The notes under the pieces were generated by a model that was given only the letters and a program-made list of their open reading frames with translations, did no database searches and was not told the DNA's origin. This document shows positions 1 through 7,065 of a stretch of 20,365 bases of DNA, in pieces. The position numbers were made by a program, and so were the translations under genes. The number at the start of each line of letters is the position of its first letter. Position 1 is the stretch's first letter. The DNA comes from JAJFKJ01 sp964443025 (lineage in GTDB: Bacteria > Pseudomonadota > Gammaproteobacteria > JABCZS01), in NCBI GenBank assembly GCA_964443025.1, contig CAYUEL010000022.1, forward strand, positions 1 through 20,365, given 5' to 3'.

Positions 1-33
1 CACGCAGGAGGTCGTCGGTTCGATCCCGACTGG
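1..33 (+). repeat. att-like direct repeat, copy A (inside tRNA-Ala)
   Basis: These 33 bases, from the anticodon loop through the T arm to TGG, recur exactly at 9998-10030. A 3' tRNA segment repeated downstream in the same orientation is the usual signature of a tyrosine-recombinase attachment core, and copy A is the tRNA-proximal end of the island. The true repeat may be longer because the window starts inside it. Confidence 0.8.
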
Positions 34-38
34 CTCCA
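1..38 (+). tRNA. tRNA-Ala(TGC), 3' half only
   Basis: The window opens at what should be the last anticodon base of an alanine tRNA. Visible in order are the 3' strand of the anticodon stem (GCAGG), the variable loop, a T arm with a perfect 5-bp stem GTCGG/CCGAC around TTCGATC, the 3' acceptor strand TGGCTCC and discriminator A38. From memory the layout matches the E. coli tRNA-Ala(TGC) 3' half. The next bases are TAA, so the CCA tail is not encoded. The 5' half lies outside the window, so the isoacceptor is inferred from similarity. Confidence 0.85.
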
Positions 39-44
39 TAAATA

Positions 45-73
45 TTGTTTTTTTCTCCAATAATGGCTATAAT
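45..73 (+). promoter_or_regulatory. Promoter of abiE pair 1
   Basis: A -35 of TTGTTT (45-50), a 17-bp spacer and a perfect -10 of TATAAT (68-73) lie just 6 bases past the end of the tRNA. Transcription should begin near position 80, about 20 bases before the ATG at 101. Confidence 0.6.
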
Positions 74-86
74 ATACCTATTATAG
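67..86 (+). promoter_or_regulatory. Candidate AbiEi operator (pair 1)
   Basis: An inverted repeat with 7-bp perfect arms, CTATAAT (67-73) and ATTATAG (80-86), covers the -10 box and the expected start point. AbiEi antitoxins of known systems repress their own promoter by binding inverted repeats, so this is a likely operator. It is AT-rich, so chance is not excluded. Confidence 0.45.
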
Positions 87-100
87 GAGATAGTTTATCA

Positions 101-916
101 ATGAGTACTGAGCAGTTTTTCTATGAACACCCTGTCTTCCGCCATGAGGAGTTTGCGGCCTGGAAAGCTACTCAGGGTACGACCAAGCAGATCTCAATAA
201 ATACTGCGTTACGTTACTATATCCAAGCAGGTAAAATTGCATTAGTGCGGCGCAAGCTTTATGTGGTTATACCACCGAATCAATCTCCAGAAAGCTTTAT
301 TGCTGACCCTTATCTGATTGCTGCGAAAGCTACAGAAGATGCTGTGTTGGGATACCACACAGCGTTGGAATTAATGGGTGTGGCTTATTCTACATTTGGC
401 CAATTTACCTATATTACCAAGCAAAAAAGTAAACCATTTGAATTTCAAGGGCAATGGTTCCAATCTGTTGCGTTACCGGTTACACTACAAAAAAAACAAA
501 AAACAGATATAGGTGTTGATATTATTGACCGACAAGGCATGCCAATAAGAGTTACAAATCCAGCACGCACTTTTGTAGACACATTAGATCGTATTGAGCT
601 TTGTGGCGGCTGGGAAGAAGTGTGCCGTTCTATTGAAAATTTTGCTGTATTAAATCTAGATGAGGTGATTGATTATTGCCTAATGCTAGGTAATGCACGG
701 TTAAATGCAACAGTAGGTTATTTTTTAAGCCAGCGGGAGGGTGCGTTTTCAATGAGTGAGAAACAAGCCAAGCGATTGTTGAAGAAAATACCTAAAATAC
801 CACCCTATGCTTCTAAAAAAACACACGAAAAGTTTCAATTAGTAAAACCTTGGAATATATTATTACCTGTTTCCGTAATTGAACAATTATATGAGGAGCC
901 TAATGCTAACTTCTAA
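101..916 (+). CDS. abiEi: AbiEi-family antitoxin / transcriptional regulator (pair 1)
   Basis: This 271-residue protein is probably the antitoxin and autorepressor of a type IV toxin-antitoxin (AbiE) pair. Residues about 10-70 look like an N-terminal winged-helix domain ending in the typical 'ALVRRKLYVV' wing. A longer C-terminal part includes an 'NPARTFVDTLDR' stretch, common in this family near 'TPEKALADYL'-type motifs. The gene immediately downstream is a clear AbiEii-type nucleotidyltransferase, which is the strongest support. The ATG has AGGAGA at 85-90. The 3' end overlaps the toxin gene by 14 bases, so the two are translationally coupled. AbiEi proteins neutralise the toxin without needing direct binding in characterised systems. 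The assignment is by family pattern and context; a generic AbiEi-like regulator is the alternative. Confidence 0.75.
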   Translation: MSTEQFFYEHPVFRHEEFAAWKATQGTTKQISINTALRYYIQAGKIALVRRKLYVVIPPNQSPESFIADPYLIAAKATEDAVLGYHTALELMGVAYSTFGQFTYITKQKSKPFEFQGQWFQSVALPVTLQKKQKTDIGVDIIDRQGMPIRVTNPARTFVDTLDRIELCGGWEEVCRSIENFAVLNLDEVIDYCLMLGNARLNATVGYFLSQREGAFSMSEKQAKRLLKKIPKIPPYASKKTHEKFQLVKPWNILLPVSVIEQLYEEPNANF

Positions 917-1862
917 AGAGCAATTATTAAAAGAAGCTCGGGCATTAAGTTACAAGCCAGAAATTCTGGAAAAAGTATATCGACTACTGGATGTTTTGGG
1001 TCAAATTCTTGCCGTGCCTTATTTAAAAGATAGCTTGGTATTAAAAGGCGGAACCGCACTTAATTTATATTTCTACAAGACGTTACCTCGGTTATCTGTG
1101 GATATTGACCTAAATTATATCGGCGAACCTGACCGTGAAAAAATGTTAAAAGACAAACCCATAATTATTGATACAATAAGTAAAATCCTGATTCAAAATA
1201 AATTTACACAGCATCGTGCTCCTGGGAATCATGCAGGTGGAAAAATGGTGTGGTTCTACAATAGTGTGCTTGGACAACGCAGCGCTTTGGAGATCGATCT
1301 TAATTTTATGTATCGACAAACGCTTTACCCAATAACAAGCCGAATACCAAATATTCAAGGCTATTCGCATTGCGAGACACCTGTACTTGATATCCATGAA
1401 TTGGCGGCAGGGAAGTTATCCGCTTTATTTAACAGAACGGCCAGCCGTGATTTATTTGATGCTCACTATTTGTTGACGCAGGGTAATTTAAACCTAGGAA
1501 AACTTAAACAAGCCTTGGTTGTCTATTTGGCCATGTCAAAAGTTGACTTAAACGCATTAACGCCAGAGGCTGTAAAATACAATTTTACAGACTTAAAAAA
1601 CCGCTTGCTTCCGGTATTGAACCAGAAGTCTATAAACAGGGCACCAGCACAACTAAAATCATGGGCAACAACATTAACATCCGAGCTCCAACAAGCTTTA
1701 ACCAGTATTCTACCACTGCAAGAGAACGAAAATGAGTTCATTCAAAAAATACGAACAGAGGGCAAAATACAGCCAGAGCTCATTACGGATGATAAGATTT
1801 TTACTGAAAAAGTCCTATCGCACCCCGCATTACATTGGGCTGTAAAGCAGTGGGGCCACTGA
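903..1862 (+). CDS. abiEii: AbiEii/AbiGii-family nucleotidyltransferase toxin (pair 1)
   Basis: A 319-residue toxin partner of the type IV toxin-antitoxin pair. The nucleotidyltransferase signature is plain: GGTAL at residues 49-53 and S-V-D-I-D at 65-69, the metal-binding DxD. Downstream come an 'AAGKLSALFNR' segment and 'SRDLFD', matching the later Lys and Asp motifs of the family. Members transfer nucleotides to RNA targets such as tRNA, arresting growth or blocking phage. I choose the ATG at 903 because AGGAG lies 4 bases upstream (894-898). An earlier in-frame ATG at 879 lacks such a site and would lengthen the overlap with abiEi. The sequence differs strongly from the second AbiEii in this window, so the pairs are not a recent duplication. 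Confidence 0.85.
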   Translation: MLTSKEQLLKEARALSYKPEILEKVYRLLDVLGQILAVPYLKDSLVLKGGTALNLYFYKTLPRLSVDIDLNYIGEPDREKMLKDKPIIIDTISKILIQNKFTQHRAPGNHAGGKMVWFYNSVLGQRSALEIDLNFMYRQTLYPITSRIPNIQGYSHCETPVLDIHELAAGKLSALFNRTASRDLFDAHYLLTQGNLNLGKLKQALVVYLAMSKVDLNALTPEAVKYNFTDLKNRLLPVLNQKSINRAPAQLKSWATTLTSELQQALTSILPLQENENEFIQKIRTEGKIQPELITDDKIFTEKVLSHPALHWAVKQWGH

Positions 1863-1934
1863 TATATTTCAGCTTGCCTTGTATAACCATAGGATGAAAT
1901 CTGCCTTGAAAAAATAACAATAATAAGGTAACAC

Positions 1935-1973
1935 AGCGGAAATCCTGCCATGACCAATCTTTCCGCTATTTTT
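1935..1973 (+). terminator. Rho-independent terminator after abiE pair 1
   Basis: A perfect 8-bp stem, AGCGGAAA (1935-1942) and TTTCCGCT (1960-1967), encloses a 17-base loop and is followed by ATTTTT. It lies 73 bases after the abiEii stop codon. The loop is long, so strength is uncertain. Confidence 0.5.
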
Positions 1974-1990
1974 GCGACATTGCAGAAAAA

Positions 1991-2032
1991 AATGAAAGTG
2001 GATATTCATGCGAATGCAACAAGAAAATAAGG
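1991..2032 (+). repeat. 42-bp dispersed repeat, copy 1
   Basis: This stretch starting AATGAAAGTGGATATTCATG matches 5862-5903 with 39 of 42 identities in the same orientation. It contains a small inverted repeat ATGAA...TTCAT. The two copies bracket the three leftward genes between them. It has no coding role I can see. Confidence 0.75.
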
Positions 2033-2044
2033 GTAAGCTTAGTG

Positions 2045-2737
2045 TCATTCTAAACATCTTTTTTTAGTGCGAGTGAGCGAATTTTCTTCTTGGTTCGCTA
2101 GACGTTTAATCTCTTTAACATCATGTGCAAAACGGTTTTCTGGTATTTCTCGATAAGATTGAGCAAAAAGCTCATAACAATAGGCACATTTGACAGCATT
2201 TTTTGGGTTTTCTATGGCGTATTGTCGGACTTCGCCTTGCCTTAAGCCCTCAGTTGTTAACTCATAATCCTCTGTATTGCAAAGCAGATGGGTTAGCTCG
2301 TGAATAACAATGCATGCTTGATCATCTTCACTACTAAGTTCGTAAAATTTTCTTTCAAAAGTAATCTCACCGGTATCAAGGTTGGTAAAGGCATAAGTAT
2401 CTTCTGGAGAGATATTCTGTGTTAAAGAGGCTCTGCGATCGGCGTATAAATTAATATACAATTTTTCTTCGCTATTGAGGTAATCGCACAGCGTGTCAAT
2501 ATTGCATTTGACAAAACCTGCCCGCCGGACAGAAAAACGGCCGAAGCTGTTGCGGTACCAGCTTGCAATACTTGCAATATGCGGTGGAGGATTCTCAATG
2601 TCAAGAGCATCAGAAAGTTTGCCGAGAATGTCCTGAGCTTTTTGAAATGCCGCTCTAATTATTTGCCTTTCATTATTTTCAGCGGAGCCTTTGATTCGTA
2701 GACTTACCATGAAATTCATTTTATCGCAGTTGGGCAT
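2045..2737 (-). CDS. Aspzincin (M35-like) zinc metallopeptidase, putative secreted protein
   Basis: A 230-residue protein with a zinc-peptidase core: H-E-L-T-H at residues 146-150, then N-T-E-D-Y at 154-158 where D157 fits the Asp third zinc ligand of aspzincins (deuterolysin and lysine-specific metalloendopeptidase type). A Tyr/Phe-rich helix around 'CYCYELFAQS'-like residues 184-194 corresponds to the usual 'SYEYFA' end of that domain. The part before the core (residues 60-130) resembles the family's strand region. I see no classical signal peptide, unlike fungal and many bacterial members, so another secretion route or an internal role is possible. There is no good ribosome site before the chosen ATG; Met7 and Met10 are alternative starts. 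It lies 46 bases downstream of the lipase-like gene and may be co-transcribed with it. Confidence 0.65.
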   Translation of the reverse strand: MPNCDKMNFMVSLRIKGSAENNERQIIRAAFQKAQDILGKLSDALDIENPPPHIASIASWYRNSFGRFSVRRAGFVKCNIDTLCDYLNSEEKLYINLYADRRASLTQNISPEDTYAFTNLDTGEITFERKFYELSSEDDQACIVIHELTHLLCNTEDYELTTEGLRQGEVRQYAIENPKNAVKCAYCYELFAQSYREIPENRFAHDVKEIKRLANQEENSLTRTKKRCLE

Positions 2738-2783
2738 GACTTTTAATGCCCGTCGTCTAATCTTGCTCGTTTTATTTTAGTCT

Positions 2784-4325
2784 TTACAGCTCGAAACGCT
2801 TCAAGATGGATGCTTCGTTACCTTCATCATTCATTATCTGAGAAACAATAAAGCCACCCACCACAGCACCAACGATAAAGCTGTAGCATAGTGCAGGGCG
2901 TGATGTGAATGTTGTCTGTACTGGCGTGTCGCTAGTTGTTGTCTGTACTGGCGTGTCGCTAGTTGTTGTCTGTACTGACGCGTTGCTAGTTGTTGTCTGT
3001 ACTTGTACTGACGCGTCGCTAGTTGTTGGTTGTGTTGAAGAAGCTGAAACAGTGGCTGAAGCTTGGGCCTGTAAAGCTACTTGCGCATCTAATGGTGTCT
3101 GTTTTGATAAAAACTCATTCCATACACCTGTGAAATTCTCAACATTTTCTACTTTATAAGCACGATTCTTAATTAGCTTGCTCTCAATCCGTCCGTTAAT
3201 TTTATTTAAATCATCTTCCAATGCGTTTACAACTTGCTGATAAAGATCTGCAGCCTCACGACCAGAGCCCCACATCTTGCTTGGAATACTTTTTAAGGCG
3301 CCCCCAAAATCATTGTATATCCAATAAGCCCCGCTTACCACTCGTTTAGTTAAACTCAAGGCTCCCGTTGCCAGAGTTTTGGCTGTCTGAATTGCGGCAG
3401 TCAACTCCTCCTGCATCTTTTGAATATACTTTTCCCAGGTATCATCTCTCCCGTCTGGCAAATTGATAACTTTTTTAATTGATTCAGGGGCAGGAAATCC
3501 TTTGGAACTACTGAACGCGTTGATATAGCGCTCTAAAAGATTATTGATTTTGGAAAATATGTCTTGAGTCATAACTGTCATAACTGTCTCACCAGTGGCA
3601 AGCGAAGCCCCTAAAAGAGAAGCCATCCCACCTGCTACCTTTGCAGTAAGCGACGCAGCGGTGATAATAACACCCTTTTGAGCGCTCGCAGTTGATGAAA
3701 GGTCATCCATAAGTGTACCAGTTTTGTAATACGGATAAATTATTCGATATCGCTCTCCAAGGTGGTTGCGAGAATAATTAATGTCATTGGGAAACCCGGT
3801 AAAACTGATGATTTTGCTGTTAGGTTCTAACTCGCTAAATCCATTGACATTATTCTTAAAATAATTTGCAAATCCCTTTGTACTGGGGCATTCAAAGGTA
3901 CACGCAGGAAGCATTGTTTTGCACGCTAATAGCCCTGCAATCATACCACCCACCCAACAACCAGTAAACATTACTATCGCAACATCTGATTTTGTTTCGT
4001 TCTTTTCGAAATCATAATAGTTATCGAGCCCTCGCATAATTTCTGCTACATCTTTAGCCAAGATAGGGCCTGTCTTTTGGAGATTCTCAAGGCTTCCCCA
4101 GTCCCAGTCTTCTGCCTTTTTAATTATCACAATAACATGATTGTTGCTCCGTTTTTCTTTATAAACATGTGTAGCGAAGTCATTATCGTGCGGTTGCTTG
4201 CAAGAAACTAATTCCCACCCCTGTGGAGCTTTCGGCCTTTCTTGTTTGTTCGCTTCTATTGCAAGATAATGCTTATTGGCGTGCAGATTAAGCTCGGCGA
4301 TGTCCTTCGGCGTGGGTTGTGGCAT
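2784..4325 (-). CDS. Lipase-like pseudo-hydrolase with repeat region and C-terminal membrane anchor
   Basis: A 513-residue protein I cannot name. Residues about 112-200 have the layout of the alpha/beta-hydrolase nucleophile region of lipase-3-like proteins: a strand 'VAIVMFTG', an elbow, a helix, then 'ACTFECPST' and 'NDINYSRNHLGERYRI'. At the elbow the expected G-H-S-L-G-G reads G-C-W-V-G-G (122-127), with Trp124 at the nucleophile Ser place, so ordinary ester hydrolysis should be lost. A helical middle part follows (about 210-420). Then comes a Thr/Ser/Gln-rich region of 9-residue repeats (TTTSDTPVQ) and one hydrophobic segment 'FIVGAVVGGFIVSQI' near the C terminus, typical of a tail anchor. 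The ATG at 4325 has AAGGAG at ideal spacing and lies downstream of the predicted promoter; a more upstream ATG at 4358 would precede the transcript start. A secreted effector is conceivable but unproven. Confidence 0.6.
   Translation of the reverse strand: MPQPTPKDIAELNLHANKHYLAIEANKQERPKAPQGWELVSCKQPHDNDFATHVYKEKRSNNHVIVIIKKAEDWDWGSLENLQKTGPILAKDVAEIMRGLDNYYDFEKNETKSDVAIVMFTGCWVGGMIAGLLACKTMLPACTFECPSTKGFANYFKNNVNGFSELEPNSKIISFTGFPNDINYSRNHLGERYRIIYPYYKTGTLMDDLSSTASAQKGVIITAASLTAKVAGGMASLLGASLATGETVMTVMTQDIFSKINNLLERYINAFSSSKGFPAPESIKKVINLPDGRDDTWEKYIQKMQEELTAAIQTAKTLATGALSLTKRVVSGAYWIYNDFGGALKSIPSKMWGSGREAADLYQQVVNALEDDLNKINGRIESKLIKNRAYKVENVENFTGVWNEFLSKQTPLDAQVALQAQASATVSASSTQPTTSDASVQVQTTTSNASVQTTTSDTPVQTTTSDTPVQTTFTSRPALCYSFIVGAVVGGFIVSQIMNDEGNEASILKRFEL
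2911..3024 (-). repeat. 27-bp tandem repeat inside the lipase-like gene
   Basis: Units begin GTTGTCTGTACTG on the plus strand: 2911-2937 and 2938-2964 are identical, 2965-2991 differs at a few bases, and 2992-3024 carries a 6-bp insertion. A degenerate fifth unit follows. All keep the reading frame and encode the TTTSDTPVQ-type linker before the membrane segment. Copy number is likely to vary between strains. Confidence 0.9.
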
Positions 4326-4358
4326 ATGAAACTCCTTTTTCAAAGTAGACCAACTCAC

Positions 4359-4388
4359 ATTGTTGCAGGTATGTAGGCTTCATGTCAA
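4359..4388 (-). promoter_or_regulatory. Promoter of the lipase-like / metallopeptidase genes
   Basis: Reading leftward, a perfect -35 TTGACA (complement of 4383-4388), an 18-bp spacer and a -10 of AACAAT (complement of 4359-4364) precede the gene. The start point would fall near 4352, giving a leader of about 27 bases to the ATG at 4325. Confidence 0.5.
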
Positions 4389-4482
4389 GCAGAGAACCAA
4401 AATATCTGGCCGCACGAACGTAGTTTTAAATGCAAAATTCTCTTGGTAATGATCGTCTTGGAACACTTTTATCAACTTAAGC

Positions 4483-5751
4483 TTAAAGTATTCCCTTTTT
4501 TGCTTTTTTATTACCATTACTAGCGTTGTTTGAATTTGATAATCCCGATTGTTCTTTATTGTTATTGTTTAATTCTAAGGTGTTATGAACATACCAAAAA
4601 TTAAAAATCTGCTTATTTTGAGCTTCAAAAAATGCTGTACGCATGGCTCTTTTAAATGTATTGAGAACACAGGCTTGCTGAGAAGGAAGAGTGATTTTTT
4701 GAAAACTCTTGTCTAACATTACTCCTGCAAATGATTTTTTTATATTATTTCCGCTTATTCCATTCATTTGTGCTTGGATATTTTGAAATGGACCGGCATC
4801 TTTTTGCACGTCAATTCTTGTTGAATCGTAGTCTGCAATAGTATTATTTCCCCATAAGCTATCAAAATCAATTTGTTCCAGCGCTTGCATACCATCTTCA
4901 AAATGCTGAGTGCTGGGGGGGTATGCCGGCGGTTCATAGGCATGCCCGCGCACTGCTTTAATCTGCTGTTGTGGTCCTTCAGGTGTTACATGTCCAATAC
5001 TCAGCGTATAAACGGGATTGTCCACATATCTGGTTTCCCAACCCATTACATAACTAGTAATTTCATTTAAAGCGGCTTTGGCTTCTTCCTGTTTAGGACG
5101 TTCCCTAGTCATAATCCATTCGATATCAAGAAGTACAGTATTAAGTAATAATGCTTCACTTGATCCTTGATGAATTGCGTGGATGGCGCCTGTACTTAAG
5201 CTAAACCGAAGAGCGCAGCATTCACCAGGATAAGTATTTATACCTGCAATATCCGATCGACAAGCATAAGGACCGGTATCATCAGCTTCATACTCTCTTA
5301 CATATTGCTCGATGGTAGTTCGCTTATTACTTGGGTTATAAGTTTTTGCTTGGTATATATGCAAGCATTCTCCTGAAGTGGGTGAGGTGCTCAAACGAGG
5401 TGGTTGTAGGTTAATATCTTGGTTTGGTTTAAGCAATTTATAATCCACCCCACCTATACCATCCACTTCGCCATCAATGAATTCTGTAACTTTGTATATT
5501 TTATTTTGAAAGCGTGCATAACCCGAGCCATCAGGAAAGCAGTGTCCAATAACCAAAATTACATTGGGCGAGAGCAGGAGGACGCTTCCAAAATAACCTT
5601 CTCCTTTATCATTGCAAAGATAACCCTGAGCTTGTAGAGCATTGTTATACTGTTTTTTTGTCTCGCTAGAAAGACGGTTTTGGTTTTCATAAAAATAATG
5701 TACCGCTGTTACGGGTGTATTATCTTGTTGTTTTTGAAGACGTGCAAACAT
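4483..5751 (-). CDS. Chymotrypsin-fold protease with Cys in the nucleophile position
   Basis: A 422-residue protein whose first half has trypsin-like protease landmarks. 'GSVLLLSPNVILVIGHCF' (residues 55-72) matches the catalytic His region with His70. 'GVDYKLLK' (101-108) matches the catalytic Asp region with Asp103. 'PGECCALRF' (175-183) sits where 'PGDSGGPVF' is expected, followed by 'GAIHAIHQG' (188-196), the usual strand after the nucleophile. The nucleophile would be Cys178, as in viral 3C-type proteases. The second half (about 210-390) is unlike anything I recognise. The C terminus is rich in Asn and Ser and ends in a basic 'KKAKKGIL'. No signal peptide is visible. The start is supported by AGGA 8 bases upstream. 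It lies next to the metallopeptidase and lipase-like genes, suggesting a shared host- or competitor-directed role (inference). Confidence 0.6.
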   Translation of the reverse strand: MFARLQKQQDNTPVTAVHYFYENQNRLSSETKKQYNNALQAQGYLCNDKGEGYFGSVLLLSPNVILVIGHCFPDGSGYARFQNKIYKVTEFIDGEVDGIGGVDYKLLKPNQDINLQPPRLSTSPTSGECLHIYQAKTYNPSNKRTTIEQYVREYEADDTGPYACRSDIAGINTYPGECCALRFSLSTGAIHAIHQGSSEALLLNTVLLDIEWIMTRERPKQEEAKAALNEITSYVMGWETRYVDNPVYTLSIGHVTPEGPQQQIKAVRGHAYEPPAYPPSTQHFEDGMQALEQIDFDSLWGNNTIADYDSTRIDVQKDAGPFQNIQAQMNGISGNNIKKSFAGVMLDKSFQKITLPSQQACVLNTFKRAMRTAFFEAQNKQIFNFWYVHNTLELNNNNKEQSGLSNSNNASNGNKKAKKGIL

Positions 5752-5858
5752 GGTGTTTTCCTGGTTTTTAGCTTATAGTCTCATGAGAAGGAGTTGTTGT
5801 AAATTTATTCAATAACATTTAGGTTAGGATAATAGTAGTTTATAAGTGAGGGCCTATC

Positions 5859-5864
5859 TATAAT
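5859..5864 (+). promoter_or_regulatory. Possible -10 box upstream of the aldo/keto reductase
   Basis: A perfect TATAAT lies 56 bases before the ATG at 5921 and abuts the 42-bp repeat. No good -35 is visible at normal spacing, so this is weak. Confidence 0.25.
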
Positions 5865-5903
5865 GAAAGTGGATATTCATGCAAATACAACAAGAAAGTA
5901 AGG
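5862..5903 (+). repeat. 42-bp dispersed repeat, copy 2
   Basis: Second copy of the element at 1991-2032, differing at three bases and in the same orientation. It lies between the protease gene and the aldo/keto reductase. An in-frame ATG inside it (5879) would add 14 residues to the reductase but is probably not the real start. Confidence 0.75.
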
Positions 5904-5920
5904 ATATAGGATATAACTTC

Positions 5921-6931
5921 ATGAAAAAACGAAAATTAGGAAATTCAGATTTGCATGTTTCGGCACTGGGTTTAGGTTGCATGGGAATGTCCATGGGGTA
6001 TGGTCCCGCAGATGATAACGCTTCAATGAAGACGCTGGAATACGCTATCGAACAGGGTATTAATTTTATAGACACAGCTGATATGTATGGCGTTGCGGGA
6101 AAGGGCTGGGGACACAATGAAATGTTAATTGCAAAAGCCCTGAAAAAATTCAATCGCAATAGTATGGTAATTGCAACAAAATGCGGATTTATGCCGTTCA
6201 AAGATTCAAAAGGCCATATTTTAAGTATTGGAGTCAATGGCGCGCCGCACTACATTAAAAAAGCCTGCGAAGAAAGTTTAAAGCGTTTGAATATTGAATG
6301 TATCGATTTATATTATTTGCATCGCGCTGATCGAAATATTCCAATTGAAGACTCTGTCGGTGCGCTTGCAGAATTAGTTAAAGAAGGTAAAGTGCGTTAT
6401 ATCGGATTATCTGAAGTGACCGAATCGACATTACGCAAAGCGGTTAAAATACATCCTGTCACCGCGCTTCAATCAGAATATTCATTATTTCAGCGGCAAC
6501 CAGAAAAAGAAATATTGCCGGTTTGCCGAGAACTGGGAATAAATTTTGTGCCCTATAGTCCATTAGGGCGTGGGATATTAACAGGAAAATATCGCGATAT
6601 TTGTGCGTTGCATGAAAATGACTTTCGGAAATTGTTGCCGAAATATTCAGGTTCTAATTTTGAGTATAATCTTCGTGTTATAGATACGCTTGAATCATTG
6701 GCAATAAAAAATAATTGTACCGCTGCGCAATTGGCCATTGCTTGGCTGCTGCATCAAGGTGATGATATTGTTCCTATTCCAGGCACGCGTTCCATGGATA
6801 GGCTGAATGAAAACATTGGCGCTGTAAATGTTCAATTAACTTGTGAAGATCTCGCAGAAATTAATCACTTGATTCCTGTTGATGCAGTGCTGGGCGAGCA
6901 ATATCCAGAAGCGTTTGATTTTAAGGTGTAA
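5921..6931 (+). CDS. Aldo/keto reductase
   Basis: A 336-residue NADPH-dependent oxidoreductase of the aldo/keto reductase superfamily, a cytoplasmic (beta/alpha)8 barrel reducing aldehydes or ketones. The start 'KLGNSDLHVSALGLGCMGMS' is the typical N terminus of YakC-type members (AKR13-like). The catalytic tetrad is present: Asp51 and Tyr56 in 'FIDTADMYG', Lys87 in 'ATKCG', His134 in 'YYLHRAD'. The C-terminal 'IPIPGTRSMDRLNENIGA' is the usual cofactor-binding loop. I choose ATG 5921 because it coincides with the conserved family start; the ATG at 5879 lies in a dispersed repeat. It is convergent with the second abiE pair. The substrate cannot be told from sequence, and it looks like ordinary island cargo. 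Confidence 0.92.
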   Translation: MKKRKLGNSDLHVSALGLGCMGMSMGYGPADDNASMKTLEYAIEQGINFIDTADMYGVAGKGWGHNEMLIAKALKKFNRNSMVIATKCGFMPFKDSKGHILSIGVNGAPHYIKKACEESLKRLNIECIDLYYLHRADRNIPIEDSVGALAELVKEGKVRYIGLSEVTESTLRKAVKIHPVTALQSEYSLFQRQPEKEILPVCRELGINFVPYSPLGRGILTGKYRDICALHENDFRKLLPKYSGSNFEYNLRVIDTLESLAIKNNCTAAQLAIAWLLHQGDDIVPIPGTRSMDRLNENIGAVNVQLTCEDLAEINHLIPVDAVLGEQYPEAFDFKV

Positions 6932-6973
6932 CTCAATTAACATTTAATTTAGGCGCATGTTTTTTAAAACTCA

Positions 6974-7065
6974 ATCCCGACTGGACAAATACCTTTTTAT
7001 TTACTGTGTAGCTTATCTAATACTTCTAAGAAGAAGTCAGATGACCAAGCTTGTGTGGCATCGGG
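6974..7065 (+). repeat. 92-bp repeat, copy B (att remnant plus abiEii 3' end)
   Basis: Matches 10020-10111 at 90 of 92 bases. Its first 11 bases (ATCCCGACTGG, 6974-6984) are the 3' end of the tRNA-Ala att core, with a further near match TC just to the left. The rest is the downstream flank and last 22 codons plus stop of the second abiEii gene. Copy B thus marks an internal att junction of the island. Confidence 0.85.

Noticed and set aside
2911..3024. Regular repeats that could suggest a CRISPR array
   Set aside because: The units are contiguous without spacers, keep the reading frame of a real gene and have no cas genes nearby.
2905..3159. Plus-strand open frame of 84 codons with repeated Val/Cys-Thr residues
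   Set aside because: It is the antisense shadow of the 27-bp repeats in the lipase-like gene; no ribosome site and biased composition follow from the repeat.
5779..5788. Perfect palindrome TCTCATGAGA upstream of the Cys-type protease
   Set aside because: A single 10-bp palindrome without promoter alignment is within chance expectation.
6932..6996. Shared terminator between the convergent reductase and abiEii genes
   Set aside because: I see no stable GC stem followed by a T run there; only the att remnant and flank.
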